Assembly: GCA_964353175.1 (NCBI GenBank)
Contig: CAYGUX010000001.1
Location: 1-64,000, forward strand
Source of the DNA: JAIYCX01 sp964353175
GTDB taxonomy: Bacteria; Bdellovibrionota_C; UBA2361; SZUA-149; DAOLCO01
Direction of reading: 5' to 3'
DNA length: 64,000 nucleotides
Numbering within the stretch: the first letter of the stretch is position 1; every line of letters begins with the position of its first letter. Position numbers and translations under genes: made by a program. Shown here in pieces: positions 39,291 to 46,095 of this stretch. The notes under the pieces were generated by a model, which ran no database searches, was not told the origin of the DNA, and saw nothing but the letters and a program-made list of their open reading frames with translations.

Positions 39291-39324
39291 CCTTGAGTAT
39301 GCCCCCTACAATAGGCCTCAAAGC
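39291..39324. repeat. Hairpin repeat, copy A
   Basis: CTTGAG (39292-39297) and CTCAAAG (39317-39323) can pair around a GC-rich loop. The stretch CCTACAATAGGCCTCAAAGC (39305-39324) matches copy B (40159-40179) at 18 of 20 positions with one gap. The two copies flank the nucleotidyltransferase gene pair in the same orientation. Confidence 0.5.
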
Positions 39325-39474
39325 AGCATGTTAAGAGCTGGGCATTCCGCTAATATTATATTTTGGTGTGGCGGGGGCTCAAGAAGTGTAGTCTTCTTCG
39401 GAGTAGCGATTACACATCAATTATGTTAAAAATAGCCGACATTTCAACTCCTATAAAAGATCAAAAATAGTTAA

Positions 39475-39966
39475 ATGCAAAATCTATACGCTGATATTTT
39501 AGTTAAACTCGCGGATGCTAAAGTTAAGTTTGTTGTGGCTGGAGGCGTTGCAAGTCTCCTACATGGCGTCGAAAGACTAACTTTAGATATTGATATGGCT
39601 CTAGAAATGTCCAAAGAAAATTTAAATAGGTTTTTTATCGTAGTTCGAGATTTAAATTTCCAGCCACGCATATCCGTACCCTTAGAATTCCTATTAGATC
39701 CATTACAGATTAAAGATGCCGTTGAGAATAAGAATGCCTTAGTATTTACGATTTCAGACCCAAAGCAACCTATTAAACAGATTGATGTTTTCTTAACCGA
39801 AGAAAATTCATATTCGGAGCTAATACATGGCGCAGACTATGTCGATATATGGGGTAGGAGAATTAATATCGCGTCGATATCCAAACTTATTGAGATGAAA
39901 CGGAAAGCTTCTAGACCCAAGGATCTTAGTGATATTATTGAATTAGAAAAAATTCAAAAAAGTTAA
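39475..39966 (+). CDS. Nucleotidyltransferase-fold protein (DUF6036-like)
   Basis: At 163 residues it shows a minimal nucleotidyltransferase core: KFVVAGGVASLLHG (GG-x-A/S loop, residues 18-31), then TLDIDMALEM with the metal-binding pair D38 and D40, and later KQIDVFLTEE with a third acidic position near residue 103. This layout is typical of MNT/AbiEii/DUF6036-like proteins, which include toxin or antitoxin halves of two-gene systems that transfer nucleotides to RNA or protein. Its stop codon overlaps the start of a 54-residue gene (TAATG), making a coupled pair. It is flanked by two copies of a hairpin repeat. Confidence 0.75.
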   Translation: MQNLYADILVKLADAKVKFVVAGGVASLLHGVERLTLDIDMALEMSKENLNRFFIVVRDLNFQPRISVPLEFLLDPLQIKDAVENKNALVFTISDPKQPIKQIDVFLTEENSYSELIHGADYVDIWGRRINIASISKLIEMKRKASRPKDLSDIIELEKIQKS

Positions 39967-40130
39967 TGGAAAAGAAGAAAGAAATCTCAAAAGACTTTGA
40001 TGGTCATACTAACTTTCAGAAATTAAGTGCGGAAGAAAAACTTCTATGGTTATCTCAAGTCGCACAATTTGCTACTGAATTTAAAGGGACCGCAAAGAAG
40101 GGGGATAATACCACGAAAAAAGATCCCTAA
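39966..40130 (+). CDS. Small partner of nucleotidyltransferase, 54 residues
   Basis: The ATG at 39966 shares its first base with the stop of the nucleotidyltransferase gene. The product is 54 residues, highly charged, with a central amphipathic helix (LSAEEKLLWLSQVAQFATEF) and a lysine-rich, probably unstructured tail. The pattern LS.EEKL.WL resembles short proteins I recall beside DUF6036-type genes, though I cannot confirm this without a search. The coupling and the size make it a candidate antitoxin-like or regulatory partner. Confidence 0.55.
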   Translation: MEKKKEISKDFDGHTNFQKLSAEEKLLWLSQVAQFATEFKGTAKKGDNTTKKDP

Positions 40131-40614
40131 AAAAGGTCCTGAGCCTGAGGCAAGGGCTCCTATAATTAGGCCTCAGAGCGTGGGGCGGGAGCTAGATTTA
40201 AGTTAGTTAAAGTTATAACCGCCTAGATTAATTGAAAGTGCTCGAATGGGCCTATCACTTCTCAGGCATTACTTTTGTAGCTTTTTTAAGTTGCCCCCCT
40301 ACTTTCTGAATAAGGAAAGAGAACTCTAGATTTACGCCATTTCGCTGTGGCCTTGGCTATTGATGGCCAATATCTTGTGCTTTTCGTCAACTTACCGACA
40401 CTTTCGCATCAATAATATGACGGTTAAAAATGGAAGTTATCGGTCTTAGTGGGCTGATTTTACATCTTTGTTACAAAATGACTGCTAATTCTTTGACGAT
40501 TGGCACTCTTTTCTGAACCCAAAAAATGCATGGCCTGCATCCTAATCACAATCGTTTGTATTAAATAAAAGCCGTAAGAAACTATAAATAATAATAAAAG
40601 GCGAGTACAGCATC
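40131..40614. other. Long intergenic region before fliL
   Basis: 484 bases without a convincing gene. It starts with hairpin copy B and a G+C-rich patch (40140-40200). GGCGG at 40185 and CCGCC at 40220 could pair around an A+T-rich loop. The right part must hold the fliL operon promoter. TTGGCAC at 40500-40506 matches a sigma-54 -24 box, but no GC -12 box follows at the right distance, so the promoter class is open. Confidence 0.5.
40145..40176. repeat. Hairpin repeat, copy B
   Basis: CTGAGGC (40145-40151) and GCCTCAG (40170-40176) are perfect 7-base inverted arms around an 18-base loop, 14 bases after the stop of the small partner gene. The right arm region is the near-identical match to copy A. 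There is no T-run after it, so a standard terminator is unlikely. Confidence 0.55.
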
Positions 40615-41127
40615 ATGGCTGAAGAAAAAAAAGAAGGCGAAGAGGCTCCAGCGGGAGGAAAAAAGAAATTAGTCATAATATTGGCTGTTGCAGTTCTAGT
40701 GATAGGAGGTGGAGTTGGCGCGTTTCTCGCAATGGGTTCATCAGATAAACACGCAGAAGGCGAAGAAGGCTTAGAAGAAGGCGGAGAACATGGCGGAGAA
40801 CACGGAGAAGGAGCAGAAGGCATTGTACTTCCTCCAGCAGTGCTCCCACTAGAAACCTTCATAGTTAATCTTCAAGTGAAAGGGAGTTTTCTAAGAACTA
40901 CTATACAACTAGAGTTTGCAGAACCAGAACTTCCCCACACTATAGAAAACGATGTACCGAAGATTAAAGATGCGATTATCAGAGTACTAAGTGGAAAGTC
41001 ATCTTCGGAGCTACTAACCACTGAAGGAAAAGATAAAATCAGATCAGAAGTTAGAGACTCAGTTAATGAGATTCTCGGCGGAGAGGAAATAACGCAAGTG
41101 TATTTTACTGAATTTATTATTCAATAA
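40615..41127 (+). CDS. fliL: Flagellar basal body protein FliL
   Basis: FliL surrounds and stabilises the stator at the basal body. The 170-residue protein has a charged N-terminus, a membrane helix at about residues 17-38 (LVIILAVAVLVIGGGVGAFL), a Gly/Glu/His-rich linker (EGLEEGGEHGGEHGEG), then the periplasmic domain with PLETFIVNLQ, RTTIQLEFAEPEL and IRVLSGKSSSELLTTEGKDK, a common FliL ending. It is the first gene of the flagellar operon and is followed after 13 bases by fliM. Confidence 0.93.
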   Translation: MAEEKKEGEEAPAGGKKKLVIILAVAVLVIGGGVGAFLAMGSSDKHAEGEEGLEEGGEHGGEHGEGAEGIVLPPAVLPLETFIVNLQVKGSFLRTTIQLEFAEPELPHTIENDVPKIKDAIIRVLSGKSSSELLTTEGKDKIRSEVRDSVNEILGGEEITQVYFTEFIIQ

Positions 41128-41140
41128 CACTGGAAGAAAA

Positions 41141-42130
41141 ATGAATCAGGTCCTTACTCAAGATGAAATCAATGCCCTTCTAAGAGGTCTGTCTGACTCC
41201 GACGTTGAGGCAGATACCTTTCAGGATAATACCGAAGAAGGAATTAGAAAATACGACCTTGCGAGTCAAGAAAGAATTATTCGGGGTCGTATGCCGACGA
41301 TGGAGCTTATCCATGATCGGTTCTCTAGATCTTTCAGAACAGCCTTATCTAAATTCCTTGGTAGAACATGTTTCATTAACGTAGGTGGTATAGAAATCGT
41401 TAAGTTCGGGCTCTTCATGAAGAAGCTACCACTGCCATCTAGCTTACACATCTACCGTATGCCTCCACTTCAAGGGTATGCGTTATTAGTAGTATCAACC
41501 CCACTCGTTTTCGGAATGGTTGATAGTCTTTTTGGTGGAAAAGGTATTGGGAAAGTAAAGGTTGAGGGACGAGAATACACTGCCATTGAAACCAGGTTAA
41601 TTGGCAAGGTAGTAATGATGGCCTTGGAAACACTTAAAGAAGCTTGGGCTCCAATTCATCCAGTTGACTTTGTATATGTTAGATCTGAGTTTAACCCCCT
41701 AGCAATCGCCATCGTACCACCAACAGATGTGGTTATTATTGTAACCGTAGAAGTAGAATTAGAACAAGAGAGTACAACACTAACACTTTGCACTCCTTAT
41801 TCAACGATTGAACCAATCCGGCAAAAGCTTACTACAGGATTCCAAAGTAATCGACTTGAAGTTGATTCGCACGTTATTAGACGTATGGAAGCTAATATTA
41901 AGAAAACTCAAGTAGAAATGGGAGTTCAACTTGCTAAAGGTCAAATTACTACGGAGCAAGCTTTAAATTTAAAGGTTGGAGACATTATGCAGTTAGACAC
42001 CAACCCTACAGAAGAAGCAGTAATCGAAGTTGAGAGAACCCCTAAATATAGAGGTTTCGTAGGCTCTTATAGGGCGAACAGGGCAGTCAAATTCACTAGA
42101 GCGATACAACCAGAAGAAGAAATAGAATAA
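41141..42130 (+). CDS. fliM: Flagellar switch protein FliM
   Basis: FliM forms the middle of the C-ring and binds CheY-P to set rotation direction. The N-terminus MNQVLTQDEINALLRGLSD is the family signature, including the LSQ/TQDEIDALL-type CheY-binding segment. Downstream are LASQERIIRGRMPTMELIHD, RFSRSFRTALS and GLFMKKLPLPSSLHIYRMPP, then DSLFGGKG. A C-terminal SpoA/FliN-like domain contains AKGQITTEQALNLKVGDIMQ. The length of 329 residues is normal. It lies between fliL and fliN on one strand. Confidence 0.96.
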   Translation: MNQVLTQDEINALLRGLSDSDVEADTFQDNTEEGIRKYDLASQERIIRGRMPTMELIHDRFSRSFRTALSKFLGRTCFINVGGIEIVKFGLFMKKLPLPSSLHIYRMPPLQGYALLVVSTPLVFGMVDSLFGGKGIGKVKVEGREYTAIETRLIGKVVMMALETLKEAWAPIHPVDFVYVRSEFNPLAIAIVPPTDVVIIVTVEVELEQESTTLTLCTPYSTIEPIRQKLTTGFQSNRLEVDSHVIRRMEANIKKTQVEMGVQLAKGQITTEQALNLKVGDIMQLDTNPTEEAVIEVERTPKYRGFVGSYRANRAVKFTRAIQPEEEIE

Positions 42131-42166
42131 ATATATTACCTACATTAATAAATATTAGGAAAAGCC

Positions 42167-42505
42167 ATGGCGAATGAAACAGAAGAAGCAGTAGAAGGAA
42201 TAAGCAAAGCAGCTGATTCAGTAATGGAGGCAACACAAGAATTGCCAAGAAACCTTGACTTCCTACTGGATGTTTATCTACAGGTAAGTGTAGAAGTAGG
42301 TAGAACTAGGATGACAATTCAAGATCTACTACAACTTGGACAGGGTTCTGTTGTTGAACTCACAAAACTAGCTGGAGAGCCTTTAGATGTCTATATAAAT
42401 AATAGGCTTGTTGCTAGAGGTGAAGCTGTAATTGTGAACGAAAAATTTGGTATTCGTGTTACAGATATTATCTCTCAGACTGATCGTATTGAAGGTCTAG
42501 GATAA
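42167..42505 (+). CDS. fliN: Flagellar switch protein FliN
   Basis: A 112-residue C-ring base component. The SpoA-type domain shows FLLDVYLQVSVEVGRTRMTI, LLQLGQGSVVELTKLAGEPL, DVYINNRLVARGEAVIVNE and FGIRVTDIIS, all standard for FliN. The short acidic N-terminus (about 30 residues) is variable in the family. AGGA precedes the ATG. fliO begins 2 bases after its stop. Confidence 0.96.
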   Translation: MANETEEAVEGISKAADSVMEATQELPRNLDFLLDVYLQVSVEVGRTRMTIQDLLQLGQGSVVELTKLAGEPLDVYINNRLVARGEAVIVNEKFGIRVTDIISQTDRIEGLG

Positions 42506-42507
42506 TT

Positions 42508-42927
42508 ATGTTCCGTCCAATCTCAGCAATTAAGTATATATTCGCCTGTCTAATTCTATTTGGATTGTCGAATGCATTCTGTTCTGAACCGGAAGTATCA
42601 ACAAGTTCAAAAGAAATTCCATCCCTAAAAGGAATAGGTCTAGACAAAAGAGTTAAAGTACTTGGTGCATTATTTCTGATTTTCGCACCCATCGGAGCAT
42701 TTGCATACAACAAAAATAGACAAGGAAGTTTAAATACTGAGTCTAAGATAAAAATAATTGAAAAAAGAGCTCTCGATCAAAATACATCAATTCTTCTAGT
42801 TGAGGTTAGTGGAACCACTCTTGTTCTTAGTAAAACTACTAACGGCATTTCCCTAATTAAAGAGATCTCTACGACGAACATCGCTTCGAGCAATAATAAT
42901 ATTTCGCTAGTGGCAAACGAGTCATAA
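42508..42927 (+). CDS. fliO: Flagellar export protein FliO
   Basis: FliO is a poorly conserved assembly factor for the FliP ring of the flagellar export gate. The 139-residue protein has a hydrophobic N-terminus resembling a signal sequence, a membrane helix at about residues 51-67 (VLGALFLIFAPIGAFAY), and a small cytoplasmic domain with KIIEKRALDQNTSILLVEV, the usual FliO pattern of RxxLxxxxxLxLVEV. Identity also rests on position between fliN and fliP. Confidence 0.85.
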   Translation: MFRPISAIKYIFACLILFGLSNAFCSEPEVSTSSKEIPSLKGIGLDKRVKVLGALFLIFAPIGAFAYNKNRQGSLNTESKIKIIEKRALDQNTSILLVEVSGTTLVLSKTTNGISLIKEISTTNIASSNNNISLVANES

Positions 42928-42931
42928 TAGT

Positions 42932-43708
42932 ATGAAAAATTATATTTTTCATACCTCTGTTTTAATTCTCACTATACTAGCTATTACATTAATCAGCTCC
43001 ATAGCCTATGCTGCGAGCGATCCAGTTTCTCCCGTAGTCTCAATAAATACAAGTACTTCAACTAGCTTCAGCAAAGGAGATGTGTTCGCTGCACTGAAAA
43101 TCTCTACCATGATGAGTGCGCTAGTGTTCCTACCATCACTATTGATGGCAGTTACCTGCTTTCCTAGAATTGCGATAATACTTTCCATAACCAGACAAGC
43201 ATTAGGTACAGCACAAACTCCACCGAATCAGATTCTTGTTGGTCTAGCTCTATTTTTAACTGCTGCCATAATGGGTCCTCAATTTAAAGAAATCTATGAG
43301 AAAGCCTTTATCCCCTACTCTGACGACTTGATAGAAATTGATGAGGCCATGGACAACGCCTTTAAGCCTCTAAGGAAATTCATGCTTCCACTTACGAGAG
43401 AAGAGGATTTAAGCTTATTTATCGACATTACTAAAACAGAAACTCCTGCTTCACCTGAAGAAATCTCAGCGATCATATTAATTCCTGCGTTTATTGTGAG
43501 CGAACTAAATACCGCATTTCAAATTGCGTTTCTAATATATCTACCTTTCTTAGTGCTGGACATGATAATTTCATCAGTCTTAACATCAATGAGTATGATC
43601 ACATTACCGCCTACGGTTATATCCCTACCGATCAAGTTGTTAGTATTTGTACTAATTGATGGTTGGGGCCTAATTATTGCTAACTTAGTAAAAAGCTATC
43701 AGGTTTAA
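42932..43708 (+). CDS. fliP: Flagellar export gate protein FliP
   Basis: FliP forms the core pentamer of the type III export gate. The 258-residue protein has a cleavable signal peptide (cleavage near AYAAS), as is usual for FliP, and then four helices. Signatures are FLPSLLMAVTCFPRIAIILS, RQALGTAQTPPNQILVGLAL, IILIPAFIVSELNTAFQIAF and YLPFLVLDMIISSVLTSMSM. It starts 4 bases after fliO, and fliQ follows after 3 bases. Confidence 0.97.
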   Translation: MKNYIFHTSVLILTILAITLISSIAYAASDPVSPVVSINTSTSTSFSKGDVFAALKISTMMSALVFLPSLLMAVTCFPRIAIILSITRQALGTAQTPPNQILVGLALFLTAAIMGPQFKEIYEKAFIPYSDDLIEIDEAMDNAFKPLRKFMLPLTREEDLSLFIDITKTETPASPEEISAIILIPAFIVSELNTAFQIAFLIYLPFLVLDMIISSVLTSMSMITLPPTVISLPIKLLVFVLIDGWGLIIANLVKSYQV

Positions 43709-43711
43709 AAT

Positions 43712-43981
43712 ATGGAAATCGAAAAATATCTTGAAGTTGCTCAATATGGAATTCAAACAGCCATGATGGTATCAGCACCTGTACTACTCTCAGGACTAGT
43801 AGCTGGCGTATCTGTAAGTATATTCCAGGCTGCTACTCAGATTAACGATGCGGCTCTAGCATTTATACCTAAAATAGGAGCTACTGTAATTGCTCTCATT
43901 GTATTTGGAAACTGGATGGGGTCAAAGCTCACAACCTTTGCCATATTTTCTTTTAACCAAATTGCTAACGTACATCCCTAG
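43712..43981 (+). CDS. fliQ: Flagellar export gate protein FliQ
   Basis: An 89-residue, two-helix protein of the export gate. APVLLSGLVAGVSVSIFQAA followed by TQINDAALAFIPKIGATVIA is the family core, including the conserved FQAATQI loop. The position between fliP and fliR confirms it. Confidence 0.97.
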   Translation: MEIEKYLEVAQYGIQTAMMVSAPVLLSGLVAGVSVSIFQAATQINDAALAFIPKIGATVIALIVFGNWMGSKLTTFAIFSFNQIANVHP

Positions 43982-44027
43982 AGTAAGCTCATGACATGGT
44001 CACTACTTATAGATAGTGAGGCTAGGT

Positions 44028-44834
44028 ATGCTTAGTGTAATAGATACCTCGCTAAACCTTGACATTGCCCCGCTTTGGACGTTCATTCTGGTTTCCTGCA
44101 GACTATTTGCGATCCTCCTAATACTTCCCGGTATTGGTACAGATCAAATTCCTGAAAGTTTACGATACTTCAATGGGCTACTACTAGCCTTTGTTATTAG
44201 TATCGCTATCCCAAAGACCCCTATGCCAGAAGAAGTTCATCTAGTTCTAGCTGGAGTCCTGGGTGAATTTACTTTTGGCGCTATCTTAGGACTTCTACCA
44301 TCTCTTATTCTTAGTGGGCTACTAGTAAGCGGACAAATCATTGCTGGAGTGATAGGACTCGGACAGGCTAACATGATCGATAGATCACTTGGTGAAAGCG
44401 TATCGGTACTTGCTCGAATTAATATGACAGTAGGCACAATCGTTTTTCTTCTAATAAATGGACATCATGTTGTTTTCAAAGCAGCATCTACTCATGTAGG
44501 ATTTATTCAGAATTTAACACAAGACAATCTAAGTAGATCTGTTGAGATTCTAACGGTGTGCTTTACTCAATCTTTTGAACTCTCGATAGCATTGGCATCT
44601 CCTATTTTAATTGCGACACTCGCCTCTCAATTCCTTCTAGGCTTAATCACTAAGTTTGTTCCAACCATTAACGTTTTTATAATCAGCCTTCCCCTGTCTG
44701 TATTAATGGGCTTTTATATACTTAGTTTTACGATAGAACCATTTTCCTCCAAAGTTACAGAGCAACTCTCTGAGCTAGAAGAATTCACTGGAGCCCTAGT
44801 CAATCTTATCGGACCTCCCGGACCTTCAAGCTAG
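44028..44834 (+). CDS. fliR: Flagellar export gate protein FliR
   Basis: About 268 residues from the ATG at 44028, chosen because GAGG lies six bases upstream; a GTG at 44016 would add four residues and overlap that site. FliR is the single-copy closing subunit of the FliPQR gate. Motifs include WTFILVSCRLFAILLILPGI, LLSGLLVSGQIIAGVIGLGQ-type sequence around residues 105-125, ANMIDRSLGESVSVLARI and SPILIATLASQFLLGLI. The C-terminus carries the conserved amphipathic region. A 163-base gap containing a sigma-54 promoter separates it from flhB. Confidence 0.95.
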   Translation: MLSVIDTSLNLDIAPLWTFILVSCRLFAILLILPGIGTDQIPESLRYFNGLLLAFVISIAIPKTPMPEEVHLVLAGVLGEFTFGAILGLLPSLILSGLLVSGQIIAGVIGLGQANMIDRSLGESVSVLARINMTVGTIVFLLINGHHVVFKAASTHVGFIQNLTQDNLSRSVEILTVCFTQSFELSIALASPILIATLASQFLLGLITKFVPTINVFIISLPLSVLMGFYILSFTIEPFSSKVTEQLSELEEFTGALVNLIGPPGPSS

Positions 44835-44940
44835 CCAAAATAGGAATCATCGAGTCCGCCAAAATCCTGACGCAGTCTCCAAATTTCCATCTATTATCCA
44901 CTTAAAAATCTAATAATCTTAACGATATAAGCCCTACAGC

Positions 44941-44959
44941 TTGGCACGCGGCTTGCTAA
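44941..44959 (+). promoter_or_regulatory. Sigma-54 promoter for flhB
   Basis: TTGGCACGCGGCTTGCTAA matches the sigma-54 consensus (TTGGCACG, four bases, TTGCT) at every conserved position, with correct spacing between GG and GC. It lies about 39 bases before the flhB ATG, giving a leader of about 30 bases. An internal RpoN-dependent start for flhB-flhA-flhG-fliA is therefore likely. Confidence 0.9.
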
Positions 44960-44997
44960 TATTAATTGATTATTAAATGCATTCATAATTCGCAGTA

Positions 44998-46086
44998 ATG
45001 GCAGAAGACGACGCAGGAGAGAAAACCGAGAAACCCACCGCCAAGAAACTCAAAGAGTCTCGGGATCAAGGTATGGTAGGTACCTCTGCAGATCTAAGTA
45101 ACTTACTTAGTATGCTTGGAGGCTTCTACGCCTTCCTATTCCTAGGACCTGCAGTATGGAATGGATTTATATCCTTAACCAAGTCCAATCTTAACTTTGC
45201 AACCTTTAAAGGTGTTTCCACCCATACGGCTTTTACTAGAGGAACTGTTCCTTCATTAATGGATCTTGGGCCACTAGTTCTTATGATTATGGGAGCCTCT
45301 GCTTTCCTAGGAGCTTCTAGCACATTACTTCAAACTAATTTTCTATGGTCACCGAAACTATTTAAACCAAAGTTTAGCCAACTAAACCCAATTAACGGTG
45401 TAAAACGAATTTTTGGATTGAATAATCTTGTCAATCTTGGAAAGTCAGTTGTTAAACTTGGGGTTATTGGCCCGATTGGATACTTCGCTTTTCTTAACTT
45501 CTTCCCATCATTTCTAAGTCTAATCGATATTCCAGTAAGTCAACATCTTACGATTGGATCACTAGTTATACAAACAGCATTTAAGAAAATTGTTCTTTAT
45601 CTACTGGCCCTAGCAATCTTGGATCTCATTTGGCAAAAGTATAGAAATTTCAAAAAACTCAGAATGAGTAAACAACAAATTAAAGATGAATCAAAGGCAA
45701 CTGAAGGTGATGAAGCTACCAAAAGAAAGATTGTCTCTATGGCGCTTCATAGAGGTCGTAACAGAATTATGCAGAACGTTCCTAAGGCGGATGTTATTGT
45801 CACGAACCCTACACATATTTCCGTTGCTCTTCAATACACAGGTGAACCAGGTGTTGCGCCAATTGTAGTGGCAAAAGGTAAAGGCCATATGGCATTAAAA
45901 ATCAGACAAATTGCAACTGCACACAAAATCCCAATTGTAGAGAAAAAGCCATTAGCTCGTGCTCTATTTGCTTCAGTAGAAGTCGGAAAAGAAATCCCTT
46001 ATGATCTATTTAAAGCTGTAGCAGAAGTGTTGGCTTATGTTTATAAAATTTCAGGCAAAAAGCCAAAACTTAAGAAAAAGAACTAA
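44998..46086 (+). CDS. flhB: Flagellar export switch protein FlhB
   Basis: FlhB switches export specificity from rod/hook to filament subunits. The 362-residue protein begins with the family motif EKTEKPTAKKLKESRDQG, has four membrane helices over about residues 30-210, and carries the self-cleaving site NPTH (about 269-272, in VIVTNPTHISVALQY). Then come APIVVAKGKGHMALKIRQIA and VEKKPLARALFASVEVGKE. Its own sigma-54 promoter lies just upstream, and flhA begins 9 bases after its stop. Confidence 0.97.
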   Translation: MAEDDAGEKTEKPTAKKLKESRDQGMVGTSADLSNLLSMLGGFYAFLFLGPAVWNGFISLTKSNLNFATFKGVSTHTAFTRGTVPSLMDLGPLVLMIMGASAFLGASSTLLQTNFLWSPKLFKPKFSQLNPINGVKRIFGLNNLVNLGKSVVKLGVIGPIGYFAFLNFFPSFLSLIDIPVSQHLTIGSLVIQTAFKKIVLYLLALAILDLIWQKYRNFKKLRMSKQQIKDESKATEGDEATKRKIVSMALHRGRNRIMQNVPKADVIVTNPTHISVALQYTGEPGVAPIVVAKGKGHMALKIRQIATAHKIPIVEKKPLARALFASVEVGKEIPYDLFKAVAEVLAYVYKISGKKPKLKKKN

Positions 46087-46095
46087 AGATAACAA

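Larger units (their letters stand above)
39137..39474. other. Intergenic region between divergent accessory genes
   Basis: 338 bases without a convincing coding frame. The left half carries the palindromes of the caspase-like gene, the middle holds hairpin copy A, and the right half must contain the promoter of the nucleotidyltransferase gene. Base composition is richer in G+C around 39280-39400 than in the surrounding genes. Confidence 0.6.

Noticed and set aside
40170..40240. Integron attC-like site after the nucleotidyltransferase pair
   Set aside because: The hairpin, the GGCGG/CCGCC arms and the flanking cassette look suggestive, but no GTTRRRY and RYYYAAC core pair is present and there is no integrase gene in the window.
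40500..40520. TTGGCACTCTTTTCTGAAC as a sigma-54 promoter for fliL
   Set aside because: The -24 box is perfect, but no GC dinucleotide stands at the -12 position with the required spacing, unlike the flhB site.
40542..40862. Minus-strand frame of 106 residues over fliL
   Set aside because: It is Ser/Pro-rich because it reads the Gly/Glu-rich linker of fliL in antisense; it is not a gene.
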